Shown in pieces: positions 35,709 through 45,566 of a DNA stretch of 64,000 nucleotides. Under the pieces are notes generated by a model, which was given only the letters and a program-made list of their open reading frames with translations, was not told the origin of the DNA and ran no database searches. Positions within the stretch are counted from its first letter, which is position 1. Every line of letters starts with the position of its first letter. The stretch lies in the NCBI RefSeq assembly GCF_024159085.1, contig NZ_JAMZDE010000007.1:124001-188000 (forward strand), read 5' to 3'. Both the position numbers and the translations under genes were made by a program. The DNA comes from Idiomarina rhizosphaerae. GTDB lineage: Bacteria > Pseudomonadota > Gammaproteobacteria > Enterobacterales > Alteromonadaceae.

Positions 35709-37310
35709 ATGGAACCTGTTGCAAATTATCAATGCGATGTACTGATTATTGGTTCGGGAGCCGCGGGATTAACTACCGCTTTACAATTAGCCGATAACTT
35801 AAACGTTACGGTACTAAGTAAAGGCCCGCTGACTGAAGGCTCAACCTTTTATGCGCAAGGCGGTATAGCCGCAGTATTCGACGAAAACGACAGTATTGAG
35901 AGTCACATCGAGGATACCTTAATTGCCGGCGCCGGCCTTTGCGATCCCGAAGCCGTTAAGTTTACCACAGAAAACGCGCGCGCAAGTCTGCAATGGCTGA
36001 TTGACGCCGGAGTAGGCTTTGATCAAGTTGAGTCTAAAGACAGCAACCCGGCCTACCATCTGAACCGTGAAGGTGGTCACAGCCATCGCCGCATTCTGCA
36101 CGCAGCAGATGCCACCGGCAAAGCGGTACAAACAACATTGCAGAAAAAAGCAATGGAGCATCCAAATATTCAGGTGCTGGAACGATACAACGCCGTCGAC
36201 TTGATCACGGGTTCACGTATCGGTAAACCTGACGGTTGCTATGGAGCTTATGTCTGGAGTCGCCAGAAAGAACAAGTTGAAACCGTTGCGGCAGGTTGCG
36301 TGGTGCTGGCTACTGGCGGTGCAAGTAAGGTATATCAGTATACCAGTAATCCGGATATTGCCAGCGGCGACGGTATTGCCATGGCCTGGCGTGCAGGCTG
36401 TAGCGTTGCCAATATGGAATTTAATCAGTTCCATCCGACTTGTTTATTTCACCCCAATGCACAGAGCTTTTTATTAAGCGAAGCCTTACGCGGCGAAGGT
36501 GCCTTGCTGAAGCGCCCGGACGGTACTCGCTTTATGCCGGACTTTCATGAGTCTGCTGAGCTGGCCCCGCGCGACGTAGTTGCCCGCGCTATCGACTTTG
36601 AAATGAAGCGTCTGGGTGCCGACTGCATGTATCTGGATATTTCTCATAAACCGAAAGACTTTATCCAGCATCACTTCCCTACCATTATGGAAAAGTGCTT
36701 GTCGCTGGGCATTGATATCAGCAAAGAGCCGATGCCGGTTGTTCCTGCGGCCCACTACACCTGTGGCGGTGTTAAAACCGATATGAACGCAGCGACCGAT
36801 TTACCCAACTTATATGCCGTTGGTGAAGTTGCCTGCACAGGCCTGCACGGTGCGAACCGCATGGCCAGCAATTCGCTGCTGGAATGTCTGGTATTTGCCC
36901 GCGCGGCAGCTAAAGATATTTTATCTAAGCGTCCCCATCAACAAGCCTTGAACCATATTCCCGGCTGGGATGAAAGTCAGGTAGGCAACTCCGATGAGGA
37001 AGTTATTATTCAACATAACTGGCATGAGCTACGACTGTTTATGTGGGACTACGTGGGCATTGTGCGTACCACTAAGCGTCTGGAACGAGCCCTTCACCGA
37101 ATTCAGTTGTTACAGCGCGAAATTCACGAGTATTACTCAAACTTCCGTGTGAGTAACAATTTACTGGAATTACGTAATTTGGTGCAGGTATCAGAGCTTA
37201 TTGTACGAAGCGCTATTAGTCGTAAAGAAAGTCGCGGCTTACACTATACTCTGGACTACCCTGACACATTACCGGATCCTCAGCCTACGGTCCTGACACC
37301 TAAAAGTTAG
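35709..37310 (+). CDS. nadB: L-aspartate oxidase
   Basis: FAD enzyme that oxidises L-aspartate to iminoaspartate, the first step of NAD synthesis with NadA. The 533 residues are the usual length. The N-terminal FAD-binding [16 protein letters not shown], the [13 protein letters not shown] loop, the [16 protein letters not shown] substrate-binding stretch near 120, [15 protein letters not shown] near 285 and the C-terminal [22 protein letters not shown] complete the fold. It diverges from rpoE. Its TAG overlaps the ygfX stop of the opposite strand in a shared TTAG. Confidence 0.97.
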   Translation: MEPVANYQCDVLIIGSGAAGLTTALQLADNLNVTVLSKGPLTEGSTFYAQGGIAAVFDENDSIESHIEDTLIAGAGLCDPEAVKFTTENARASLQWLIDAGVGFDQVESKDSNPAYHLNREGGHSHRRILHAADATGKAVQTTLQKKAMEHPNIQVLERYNAVDLITGSRIGKPDGCYGAYVWSRQKEQVETVAAGCVVLATGGASKVYQYTSNPDIASGDGIAMAWRAGCSVANMEFNQFHPTCLFHPNAQSFLLSEALRGEGALLKRPDGTRFMPDFHESAELAPRDVVARAIDFEMKRLGADCMYLDISHKPKDFIQHHFPTIMEKCLSLGIDISKEPMPVVPAAHYTCGGVKTDMNAATDLPNLYAVGEVACTGLHGANRMASNSLLECLVFARAAAKDILSKRPHQQALNHIPGWDESQVGNSDEEVIIQHNWHELRLFMWDYVGIVRTTKRLERALHRIQLLQREIHEYYSNFRVSNNLLELRNLVQVSELIVRSAISRKESRGLHYTLDYPDTLPDPQPTVLTPKS

Positions 37311-37576
37311 GGCTCTGACAGCTGTTGTAACTGGCGCCGCAGTTTTATCTGCTGCGCCTTTGACAACTGAAACCACCAAACCCGCAGCCAGCGCCGCTTT
37401 TCCTGACCTTTTTCTGTTTTATAGGCAAGCGGCAGTAAAACCAACATACCGCCTACGACCAGTGCCTTGCTGAATAATTGACAACGTTCGCTTTGCCACC
37501 ACCAGTAGCGTCCGCAAGCCGACACAGACAACACGCGCATGGGTCGCTGTAAGCGGAAATAACTGTCAGGGCTCAC
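37307..37576 (-). CDS. ygfX: YgfX-like small membrane protein
   Basis: 89 residues from a GTG start, ten bases after sdhE. One or two hydrophobic stretches ([19 protein letters not shown]) sit between Trp-rich basic segments (ACGRYWWWQ and [24 protein letters not shown]). In E. coli the gene after sdhE encodes YgfX/CptA, a 135-residue membrane protein once proposed as a toxin; this protein is shorter and seems to keep the C-terminal part. Assignment rests mainly on position and composition. It converges on nadB. Confidence 0.65.
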   Translation of the reverse strand: MSPDSYFRLQRPMRVLSVSACGRYWWWQSERCQLFSKALVVGGMLVLLPLAYKTEKGQEKRRWLRVWWFQLSKAQQIKLRRQLQQLSEP

Positions 37577-37585
37577 CGCGCGGAT

Positions 37586-37858
37586 CTAGACCTTAACGCG
37601 CGACAACATAAACTGAACCATTTCAGCAAGCTCTTTGTCTTCGCACTTCTGGTGTCCCATAAACCAGGCAAAAAGATCCGGGTCATCGCAGGTAATCAAA
37701 CGGCGAAATACCGCTTTTTGCTCTTCGCTTAGTTCGTCGTAGGCCTGATCGACAAAAGGTTCAAACAATACATCCAGCTCCAACATGCCCCGACGGCATG
37801 CCCAACGTAAACGACGCTTGTCTTTTAGTGCTTCTTCCGACTGTTTTAACGGCAACAT
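37586..37858 (-). CDS. sdhE: FAD assembly factor SdhE (CptB/YgfY)
   Basis: Small cytoplasmic factor that helps attach FAD covalently to the flavoprotein subunit of succinate dehydrogenase. The 90 residues form a five-helix fold with the conserved RRGMLELDVLFEPF near 22-35, where the RGxxE-type motif lies. It is cotranscribed with ygfX. It sits opposite ygfZ with 80 bp between starts, as in related gammaproteobacteria. Confidence 0.92.
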   Translation of the reverse strand: MLPLKQSEEALKDKRRLRWACRRGMLELDVLFEPFVDQAYDELSEEQKAVFRRLITCDDPDLFAWFMGHQKCEDKELAEMVQFMLSRVKV

Positions 37859-37938
37859 AAAATCTCCGCAGCAATTGCCCTTGTAATTCGATAATGTGCC
37901 CTAATATTACCACGTAAGCCATTTAATAAGGAGTCATT

Positions 37939-38832
37939 GTGGTTGAGTTAACGCAGCATTTTACTGACGCAAATCAGGATCACCTTTCCGTTCAACTGAC
38001 GGACTATGGTATCCTTTCGGTTTCTGGCGAAGATGCTGACAGTTTTTTACAGGGTCAGCTGACATGTGATTTACGCAAACTCGACCAGAATAATTACTTA
38101 TATGGCGCACATTGCGATCAAACCGGAAAAGCATTTAGCATCTTCTGGCTTTATCGCGAAGACGACACCGTTTTTTTAATTATGCATCGCAGTGCAATTG
38201 AAGGCTCTTTGGCACAATTAAAGAAATTCGGTGTCTTTAGTAAAGTCAGTATTGAAGATGTAAGCGACGACTGGAACATAGCCGGTGTTTTCGGCAGCAA
38301 AGCAGCCAGCGTTGCAGCAGAATTTGATGGCCGGGTAATACAGGTTGGGACCAGTCCCGACCAATATCTGTTGCTCAGCCAACAACCAATTTCTACGGAT
38401 TATCCGCAACCCTACTGGGATGCGTTGGAAATTGAACGGGTTCGTCCACAGCTTTCGTCTGAGAACATCCAGGCGTTTGTCCCGCAAATGATGAATTTGC
38501 AGGCGTGGGATGGAATCAGTTTTGACAAAGGATGTTATATCGGCCAGGAGACTATTGCCCGGATGAAGTATTTGGGCAAACAGAAACGGGCGCTCTTTCG
38601 CTTATCCGGTAAAGTAACGGCTCAAGTTACTGCTGGTACGCAATTAGAGAAAGCCATTGGCGATAACTGGCGTCGTGCAGGTACGGTCATTATGGCAGTG
38701 AACCGCACCGACACCCAAGTGGACTTATTAGCTGTTTTACCCAGTGACATAGACACTGACACAGCTATACGAGTTCGGGATGACGACGCAAGTCTTCTGG
38801 AAATACACTCACTGCCTTATCAATTAGGTTAA
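37939..38832 (+). CDS. ygfZ: tRNA-modifying / Fe-S maintenance protein YgfZ
   Basis: Folate-dependent protein related to GcvT that supports Fe-S cluster proteins and tRNA modification by MiaB. 297 residues starting at a GTG with AAGGAG six bases upstream. The fold begins with LTDYGILSVSGEDADSFLQGQLTCDL, and the C-terminal half has the diagnostic Cys motif KGCYIGQETIARMKYLGKQKR near 197-215. Divergent from sdhE, another flavoprotein or Fe-S helper, the standard arrangement. Confidence 0.95.
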   Translation: MVELTQHFTDANQDHLSVQLTDYGILSVSGEDADSFLQGQLTCDLRKLDQNNYLYGAHCDQTGKAFSIFWLYREDDTVFLIMHRSAIEGSLAQLKKFGVFSKVSIEDVSDDWNIAGVFGSKAASVAAEFDGRVIQVGTSPDQYLLLSQQPISTDYPQPYWDALEIERVRPQLSSENIQAFVPQMMNLQAWDGISFDKGCYIGQETIARMKYLGKQKRALFRLSGKVTAQVTAGTQLEKAIGDNWRRAGTVIMAVNRTDTQVDLLAVLPSDIDTDTAIRVRDDDASLLEIHSLPYQLG

Positions 38833-38836
38833 ATTT

Positions 38837-39319
38837 ATGAGCGAAACCATTGCACCAAACAAAGTCGTGGCTATCAACTATGCCGTTAAAACGGAAGATG
38901 GCCAGACCCTGGACCAGTCTAAAGATGGCAGCCCACTGAACTTCATCCACGGCCGTGGCATGCTGATTCCTGGTCTGGAAAATGCACTGGAAGGCAAAAA
39001 AGTTGGCGATAGCTTCACTGCAGAAGTTAAACCAGAAGAAGCTTATGGCGAACGTCATGACGGCTTAATCCAGACTGTACCACGTAACCTGTTCGGCGAA
39101 AACGAAGTACAGCCTGGCATGCAGTTCCGTGCCAGCACGGATCAAGGTGAGCAGTCTGTTGTTATCGTTGAAGTAAAAGACGACGAAGTCACTGTTGACG
39201 GTAACCACCCATTAGCCGGTGTTAACCTGAACTTTGACGTAGAAGTTATTGAAGTTCGTGAAGCGACTGAGCAAGAACTTGAGCACGGTCACGTTCACAC
39301 TGACGGCGAAGATCACTAA
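38837..39319 (+). CDS. slyD: FKBP-type peptidyl-prolyl isomerase SlyD
   Basis: Prolyl isomerase and chaperone. 160 residues: the FKBP domain split by an insert-in-flap domain, with NYAVKTEDGQTLDQS, FIHGRGMLIPGLENALEGKKVGD near 35-57 and AEEAYGERHDGLIQTVPRNLFG-like segments, then GNHPLAGVNLNFDVEVIEVREAT. The His/Cys-rich metal tail of the 196-residue E. coli protein is reduced to a short HGHVHTDGEDH end. It follows ygfZ by four bases and ends at a strong terminator. Confidence 0.94.
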   Translation: MSETIAPNKVVAINYAVKTEDGQTLDQSKDGSPLNFIHGRGMLIPGLENALEGKKVGDSFTAEVKPEEAYGERHDGLIQTVPRNLFGENEVQPGMQFRASTDQGEQSVVIVEVKDDEVTVDGNHPLAGVNLNFDVEVIEVREATEQELEHGHVHTDGEDH

Positions 39320-39345
39320 GTCCTGCTTTTTGATTTTGATAAAAG

Positions 39346-39373
39346 AAACCCGGCTAATTAGCCGGGTTTTTTG
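39346..39373. terminator. Terminator between slyD and lysS
   Basis: AAACCCGGC (39346-39354), loop TAATTA, then GCCGGGTTT (39361-39369) and a T-run on the plus strand. A-rich bases flank the other side. It lies between convergent slyD and lysS and can serve both strands. Confidence 0.9.
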
Positions 39374-39387
39374 TTTCAGAAAGGTAA

Positions 39388-40899
39388 TTAATCCGCTTTT
39401 GGGCGCATATGTGGGAACAATAATACGTCGCGAATAGACGCAGAATCCGTTAGCAACATAACCAGACGGTCAATACCAATGCCTTGACCGGCTGTTGGCG
39501 GCATACCATGCTCCAGTGCGGTAACATAATCTTCGTCGTAGAACATAGCTTCGTCATCGCCCGCTTCTTTCTGCTCGACTTGCTCGCGGAAACGTTCAGC
39601 CTGATCTTCAGCATCATTCAACTCCGAGAAACCATTGGCTAACTCTCGACCACCGGCAAAGAATTCAAAACGGTCAGTCACAAACGGATTGTCGTCGTGA
39701 CGGCGAGCCAACGGTGAAACTTCCGCCGGATACGCAGTAATAAAGGTTGGCTGAATTAAACGGTGCTCAGCAACGGTCTCAAAAATTTCAATCTGAACCT
39801 TGCCTAAGCCCCACGAAGGCTTAACACTCACACCAACCTGTTCGGCAATTTCAGTTGCTGTATTCATGTCATTAAGCTGCTCAACGCTCACTTCCGGCAT
39901 GTATTTCACAATAGCTTCCAGCACTGTCATGCGTTCGAACGGCTTGCCAAAGTCATAATCCACACCCTGACTGGTAAACTGAGCAGAACCTAAGACCGAC
40001 TCAGCCGCACCGCGTAACATTTGCTCGGTTAAATCCATTAAGTCGTGATAATCCGCGTACGCCCAGTAGAACTCCAGCATAGTGAACTCAGGGTTGTGAC
40101 GCGTTGACAGGCCTTCGTTACGGAAATTACGGTTAATTTCAAAGACCTTCTCGAAACCACCAACGACTAATCGCTTCAGATAAAGTTCTGGTGCAATACG
40201 TAAAAACAGCTCCATATCCAGAGCGTTATGGTGCGTGCTGAAAGGACGAGCTGCTGCACCGCCCGGAATGGCCTGCATCATAGGAGTTTCAACTTCCAGA
40301 AACTGACGATCACTTAAAAAACGACGAATATAGTCAATGATTTTAGAACGAGCCACGAAAGTGCTGCGAGACTCTTCGTTAGTGATCAGATCTAAATAAC
40401 GCTGACGATAGCGCATTTCCTGATCTGACAAACCATGGAATTTATCCGGCAAAGGACGTAATGCTTTAGTCAGCAAACGTACTTCGTCAACTTGCACGCT
40501 TAACTCACCGGTTCCGGTAATAAATAAGGTACCAGAGGCGCCGAGAATATCGCCTAAATCCCACTTTTTAAATTCAGTGTTGTAATAACCTTCAGGCAGG
40601 TTGTCACGGGCAACATACAGCTGAATTTTACCGCTCATATCCTGAATGGTGGCAAAGCTCGCTTTGCCCATAATACGGCGGGTCATCATACGACCGGCAA
40701 CTTTCACGCGAATGCCCTTTTCAGCCAGCTCCTCTTTGCTCACATCATCGTATTCAGCATGCAAATCGGCTGCCAAAGAATCCCGACGGAAATCGTTCGG
40801 GAATGCGATGCCCTTATCGCGAAGCGCCGACAGTTTCGCCTTTCGCTGCGCGATCTGTTCGTTTACGTCTACTTCAGGTGCCTGCGATTTATCAGTCAT
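39388..40899 (-). CDS. lysS: Lysyl-tRNA synthetase, class II
   Basis: Charges tRNA-Lys. 503 residues: an OB-fold anticodon-binding domain (about 60-150, with [22 protein letters not shown]) and a class II core with motif 1 [15 protein letters not shown], motif 2 [29 protein letters not shown] and motif 3 [24 protein letters not shown] at the end. It follows prfB by 36 bp, as in E. coli. Confidence 0.98.
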   Translation of the reverse strand: MTDKSQAPEVDVNEQIAQRKAKLSALRDKGIAFPNDFRRDSLAADLHAEYDDVSKEELAEKGIRVKVAGRMMTRRIMGKASFATIQDMSGKIQLYVARDNLPEGYYNTEFKKWDLGDILGASGTLFITGTGELSVQVDEVRLLTKALRPLPDKFHGLSDQEMRYRQRYLDLITNEESRSTFVARSKIIDYIRRFLSDRQFLEVETPMMQAIPGGAAARPFSTHHNALDMELFLRIAPELYLKRLVVGGFEKVFEINRNFRNEGLSTRHNPEFTMLEFYWAYADYHDLMDLTEQMLRGAAESVLGSAQFTSQGVDYDFGKPFERMTVLEAIVKYMPEVSVEQLNDMNTATEIAEQVGVSVKPSWGLGKVQIEIFETVAEHRLIQPTFITAYPAEVSPLARRHDDNPFVTDRFEFFAGGRELANGFSELNDAEDQAERFREQVEQKEAGDDEAMFYDEDYVTALEHGMPPTAGQGIGIDRLVMLLTDSASIRDVLLFPHMRPKAD

Positions 40900-40935
40900 T
40901 ATCGATTTTCCTCTGTCGGGATACTTAAATTAAAC

Positions 40936-42034
40936 TTACAGCCCGCTTTTTAAGCTGGCTTCAATAAATGGGTCAAGTGCGCCATCAAGCACAGCCTGAG
41001 TATTACGGTTCTCGATACCAGTACGTAAATCTTTGATACGCGCATCGTCCAGAACATAAGAGCGAATTTGACTGCCCCAGCCGATATCAGCTTTTGAGTC
41101 TTCTAATGCCTGTTTCTCTTCGTTCTGTTTCTGTAATTCAAATTCGTACAATTTCGCTTTCAGCTGTTTCATTGCTGAGTCGCGGTTCTTGTGCTGCGAA
41201 CGGTCACTCTGACACTGCACGACGATGCCGGTTGGTTCGTGCGTTAAGCGCACCGCTGAATCGGTCCGGTTAACATGCTGACCACCCGCGCCCGAAGCCC
41301 GGTAGGTATCCACCCGCAGGTCGGACGGATCAATCTCAATATCAATGTCGTCGTCTACTTCGGGGTAAACAAATACCGAAGCAAACGAGGTGTGCCGGCG
41401 GTTACCTGAGTCAAACGGCGATTTACGTACTAAGCGATGCACCCCGGTCTCTGTACGTAGCCAGCCGTAAGAATATTCTCCAACCACACGCACTGTCGCC
41501 GATTTTATGCCAGCAACATCGCCCTCTGACAGCTCAGTAATTTCCGCTTTAAAGTCATGGGCTTCAGCCCAACGCAAATACATGCGTAGCAGCATATTAG
41601 CCCAGTCTTGAGCTTCAGTTCCGCCGGAGCCTGACTGAATATCCAGGTAGCAGTCTGCCGAGTCATTGTCTTTTGAAAACATACGACGAAACTCTAAAGC
41701 TTCCAGCTGTTTCACTAAACCGGACAGCTCTTCCTGAGCTTCGTTAAAGGTGTCTTCGTCTTCTGCTTCCACTGCAAGATCAACCAAACCCTCGACATCA
41801 TCCAGCCCCTGCTGAAGTTTATCCAGGGTTTGTACCACTTGCTCTAATGCCGCACGCTCTTTACCTAAGGCTTGCGCCTTGGGTGGATCATCCCACACAT
41901 TGGGTTGCTCCATCTCACGGGTAACTTCTTCCAGACGCTCTAACTTAGCATCGTAGTCAAAGATACCCCCTAAGCGAATTACTACGCTCACGCATTTCTT
42001 TGATGTTGTTGTAGGTTGCGTTAGTTTCAAACAT
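40936..42034 (-). CDS. prfB: Peptide chain release factor 2, with programmed +1 frameshift
   Basis: Ends translation at UGA and UAA. Translation starts at the ATG at 42034 ([18 protein letters not shown]) and meets an in-frame TGA as codon 26 at 41957-41959. The site CTT-AGG-GGG-TAT-CTT-TGA is that of the classical autoregulatory +1 frameshift, with AGGGGG acting as an internal Shine-Dalgarno element. The frame then continues as [12 protein letters not shown] to the stop at 40936. The RF2 anticodon-mimic motif SPF is in VRKSPFDSG near residue 205 and GGQ in [12 protein letters not shown] near 250. Total about 365 residues after the shift. Confidence 0.97.
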
Positions 42035-42073
42035 GCGACTACCTAATTCTGTTAATTCTAAAAGGGGCGTAGT

Positions 42074-43786
42074 TTAACGTATTGCGCGGATTTGCTCCAC
42101 CAACAACTGAACGTTTGTGCGTCCGCGGAAGTGATTAAGTTGCGGCTTGTATAAAAGTTCAACAACCGAGGACTGCTGCGCCGGCCATTGTTGTGTATCA
42201 ACGTTAAAGGCAATCGCATCTAATAATTCGCCTTGCGGATGACGCACCACCAATTTTAGATGTCGCTCTCCGACAATACGCTGATCCACCAGCTCAAACT
42301 GGCCGTCAAACATAGGTTCTGGAAACTGTTGCCCCCAGGGGCCTGCACTTTGCAGCATATTCACACTGTCCTGAGAAAGTTGCAGTGTTGTGAGTTCGCC
42401 ATCAGACCAGAATACACGTTGCTTCTGTTCTTCTGACAGCCACTCCGACGCAACTTGCTCAGCCAGTTCGGAAAAGCGCGTCAGATTCACTTTCTTCATG
42501 GTTAGGCCGGCGGCCATAGCATGTCCACCGAAACGTTCCATAATGCCCGGCTGCAGACTATGAACACGTTCCAGCAAGTCCCGCATATGCAGACCGCTAA
42601 CCGAACGTGCGGAGCCTTTTAGGAATTCATCGTCATCGTTGGCTAACGCAATAACCGGCCGGTTCACCTGCTCTTTTACTCTACCCGCGACAATACCGAT
42701 AACACCGGCATGCCAGTCCGGTTGGTACAAGGTCACTAAATCAGGCACCTGCCCCTGATCAAAGCGTAATTTCGCGACAGCGCTTTCGGCATGCTCGCGC
42801 ATTTCCGTTTCAATAGATTTACGTTGCTGGTTTAAGTCGTTAAGCTGCTGCGCTAACTGCTGCGCGCGGGACTCACCCGCTAATAAGCACTCTATTCCCA
42901 GTCCAATATCGTCTAAGCGCCCTGCTGCATTAATTCGCGGACCAAGAGCAAACCCTAAGTCACTGGCGGCCAGCTGACTGGCATCACGGTTCGCAACTTC
43001 CAGCAACGCTTTAATTCCGGGGCGGCTCATACCTTTACGAATACGGGCTATCCCCTGTTGCACCAATACGCGGTTGTTATAATCCAGCGGTACAACATCA
43101 GCGACAGTGCCAAGAGCAACGAGATCCAGCCAGTCAGCCAGATTAGGTAATGGCTCAACACCTTCATCACGTAGCGCTGAACGCAACGCAAGCAGGACAT
43201 AAAACGCCACACCCACACCCGCTAAATTTTTGCTGGGAAACTCACAGCCGTGTTGATTCGGGTTCACTATCGCATTAGCCGGAGGCAGCTCTTCAGGCGG
43301 CAGATGGTGGTCGGTAACCAGCACTTGTATGCCCTTCTCTCGAGCAAGTGCAATAGCATCATGCGCTGCAATGCCGTTATCGACAGTCACAATTAACTGC
43401 ACATTCTCGACAGCCAGTTGTTCTACCATGGCAACAGACAGGCCATAGCCGTCAGTCATTCGATTTGGTACACGATAACCCACTTGCTGTAGACCAAAGG
43501 CCTGCAAGGCCGACACCATTAATGCTGAGCTGGTCGCGCCATCGGCATCAAAGTCACCGCAAATACAAACCTTTTCTTGATTTTTTAACGCTTTTTGCAG
43601 CAGTTCAACGGCTTTACCGATGTCTCTTAACGAAGAAAAATGCAGTAACCCGGAGGCTTTCAAAGATAATTCGTCAGCACGACGGACACCCCGACGGGCA
43701 TAAATTTGCCGCAACAAAGGTGGCATTTGTTGCGGCAAAAAGTCATCGTCAACGACTTGATAACGACGTATTTCATAATCACTCAT
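42074..43786 (-). CDS. recJ: Single-stranded-DNA-specific exonuclease RecJ
   Basis: 5'-3' exonuclease in RecF-pathway recombination and mismatch repair. 570 residues. The DHH phosphoesterase motifs are ICGDFDADGATSSAL near 75-90, IVTVDNGIAAHDA, LVTDHHLPPE near 158 and LVALGTVADVVPL near 225. The DHHA1 domain follows, with GRVKEQVNRPVIAL and RFGGHAMAAGLT, then an OB fold at the C-terminus. It follows dsbC by nine bases and precedes prfB, as in E. coli. Confidence 0.97.
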   Translation of the reverse strand: MSDYEIRRYQVVDDDFLPQQMPPLLRQIYARRGVRRADELSLKASGLLHFSSLRDIGKAVELLQKALKNQEKVCICGDFDADGATSSALMVSALQAFGLQQVGYRVPNRMTDGYGLSVAMVEQLAVENVQLIVTVDNGIAAHDAIALAREKGIQVLVTDHHLPPEELPPANAIVNPNQHGCEFPSKNLAGVGVAFYVLLALRSALRDEGVEPLPNLADWLDLVALGTVADVVPLDYNNRVLVQQGIARIRKGMSRPGIKALLEVANRDASQLAASDLGFALGPRINAAGRLDDIGLGIECLLAGESRAQQLAQQLNDLNQQRKSIETEMREHAESAVAKLRFDQGQVPDLVTLYQPDWHAGVIGIVAGRVKEQVNRPVIALANDDDEFLKGSARSVSGLHMRDLLERVHSLQPGIMERFGGHAMAAGLTMKKVNLTRFSELAEQVASEWLSEEQKQRVFWSDGELTTLQLSQDSVNMLQSAGPWGQQFPEPMFDGQFELVDQRIVGERHLKLVVRHPQGELLDAIAFNVDTQQWPAQQSSVVELLYKPQLNHFRGRTNVQLLVEQIRAIR

Positions 43787-43795
43787 GAATTACTG

Positions 43796-44521
43796 TTACT
43801 CACCTTTTTTAATTTCAGCAATTAAGCGTGATGCAGGTAGCGCTCCCGGTACTAAACGACCGTCGGGCAGAACAATAGCGGGAGTGCCGCTTACCCCAAA
43901 AGATTTTCCCAGTTGGTAGTGCTCAGCAACCGGATTGGAACAGCTTGAGTCGCCACTGTAATTTTCGTCTTCTTTAAAGGCGGTAATGGCCGCTTTTTTG
44001 TCATCCGCACACCAAACCGTTTGTAGCTGCTGCCCGCCTTTGCTACTCATACCACCACGAGGAAAGGCCAGGTATTTTATGGTAATGCCTTGTGCGTGAT
44101 AGCTGTCCATGTTTTCGTGCAGGCGCTGACAATAACCGCAGGTAGTGTCAGTAAAAACCGTTACCTGATATTTCTCATCCTCAGCCGGGTAAACGATCAT
44201 ATCGTCAGCAAAACCTTTCAGCATTTTCAGGCGAACTTTAGCCATGCCGGCTTCACTTAAATTTTCCGGTTCACTACCGGTTATATCAAACACATTGCCG
44301 CTAATAAGCCGTTCACCATCATCTGACACATAAAACATGCCCTGATTAGTCACTGCACGGACATAGCCATCAATTTCACCTGGCTCTGTCGACAATACTT
44401 CAATACCAATTTTATTCAGGTGCCGGGTGTCGACTTCATTTTGTTCCGCACTAATAGCCGGCGCACTAAAACTTGCACCGACCAGCCCTACTAATCCAAC
44501 TACAGACATTAAATTGCGCAT
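43796..44521 (-). CDS. dsbC: Periplasmic disulfide isomerase DsbC
   Basis: Corrects wrong disulfides in exported proteins. 241 residues: a signal peptide ending near APAISAEQ, an N-terminal dimerisation domain, and a thioredoxin-fold domain with the active CxxC in TDTTCGYCQRLH near 130-141. The cis-Pro loop is GVSGTPAIVLPDGRL near 216. A second Cys pair (VWCADD and SSCSN) is present, as in the E. coli protein. It lies between xerD and recJ, the common order. Confidence 0.96.
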   Translation of the reverse strand: MRNLMSVVGLVGLVGASFSAPAISAEQNEVDTRHLNKIGIEVLSTEPGEIDGYVRAVTNQGMFYVSDDGERLISGNVFDITGSEPENLSEAGMAKVRLKMLKGFADDMIVYPAEDEKYQVTVFTDTTCGYCQRLHENMDSYHAQGITIKYLAFPRGGMSSKGGQQLQTVWCADDKKAAITAFKEDENYSGDSSCSNPVAEHYQLGKSFGVSGTPAIVLPDGRLVPGALPASRLIAEIKKGE

Positions 44522-44576
44522 AAATACCTCTTAAATTAACTGTCCGAACCCTACCCTGTTACCAGCCAAAATGCAA

Positions 44577-45479
44577 TTAGCCGCGCGGGTGATGCTGAGC
44601 ATGTAAGGCCTGCAGACGTTCACGTGCAACCTGGGTATAAATTTGTGTGGTAGATAAATCACTGTGACCTAACAGTAGCTGTAAGACACGTAAGTCGGCG
44701 CCATGGTTCAGCAAATGCGTGGCAAAAGCATGGCGTAAAGTGTGCGGCGACAAATGTGCGTAAATGCCGGCTTCTTCGGCGTAATGCTTTAATCTGTACC
44801 AAAATGCCTGACGTGTTAACAACGAGCCACGTTGCGTAACGAATATCCAGGGACTGCTCTTATCTGTTATTGCCGGGCGTCCGTGCTTTAAATAATTGTC
44901 CAGCCACTCCAGCGCTTCTTCCCCTAACGGCACCAAACGTTCTTTGTTGCCTTTGCCAACAACCCGAACTAAGCCTTGCTGGCGGCTCAACTGGTCGTAT
45001 TGCAGACGAATAAGTTCGGTTACCCGTAATCCGGTGGCATAGAGCACTTCCAGCATAGTCCTGTCACGCAGACCAATCGGAGTTTCTGTATCAGGTTGTT
45101 CCAATAAAGAAATCACATCCTCTTCGCTTAACGAATGTGGAATGCTTTGCGGTAATTTAGGGCGTTTCAGGCGTGTGGTCGGATCTACTGCCACCCACTG
45201 CTGCTTTACAGCAAACTGGAAGAATTTTTTCGCTGAGCTTAAAAAGCGCGAGGTGCTTCGTGGCGACAAGCCTTGCATACGCCGCCACAACAGGTAGTCC
45301 TGCAGAACGACTTCATCGGTGTCCATTAAGGACTTTTTCAATGGTATTAAATATTCGCAGAAACGACGAAGATCACTGCGATAAGCAGCCTGAGTATTAT
45401 CGCTGGAACCATGATGCAGCCACAAGTGCTCAGTAAAAGCATCAATACGGTCTTCGTCCTCTGGGCGGAGTTGCTTCAT
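44577..45479 (-). CDS. xerD: Site-specific tyrosine recombinase XerD
   Basis: Works with XerC at dif to resolve chromosome dimers, under control of FtsK. 300 residues: an N-terminal core-binding SAM-like domain (about 8-95, FTEHLWLHHGSSDNTQAAYRSDLRRF) and a catalytic domain with the first Arg in LYATGLRVTELIRL, the LSPHTLRHAFATHLLNHGADLRVLQLLLGHSDLSTTQIYTQV block with His/Arg, and the active-site Tyr near 282. Followed by dsbC and recJ. Confidence 0.96.
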   Translation of the reverse strand: MKQLRPEDEDRIDAFTEHLWLHHGSSDNTQAAYRSDLRRFCEYLIPLKKSLMDTDEVVLQDYLLWRRMQGLSPRSTSRFLSSAKKFFQFAVKQQWVAVDPTTRLKRPKLPQSIPHSLSEEDVISLLEQPDTETPIGLRDRTMLEVLYATGLRVTELIRLQYDQLSRQQGLVRVVGKGNKERLVPLGEEALEWLDNYLKHGRPAITDKSSPWIFVTQRGSLLTRQAFWYRLKHYAEEAGIYAHLSPHTLRHAFATHLLNHGADLRVLQLLLGHSDLSTTQIYTQVARERLQALHAQHHPRG

Positions 45480-45566
45480 GGGTTTTGGAAATTAGCGAAA
45501 TGGTACTGGCATTATGCCGTATAGTGGAAACGGCGGAAACTCTTTGCAGCGAATAATAACGTAAGT

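Noticed and set aside
37307-37858. sdhE-ygfX as a toxin-antitoxin pair
   Set aside because: The older cptAB proposal exists, but SdhE is well supported as a flavinylation factor and nothing here argues for a toxin.
40936-42030. A prfB start in the second frame at 42030
   Set aside because: The ATG at 42034 opens [14 protein letters not shown] and leads into the classical TGA frameshift site, which explains the gene fully.
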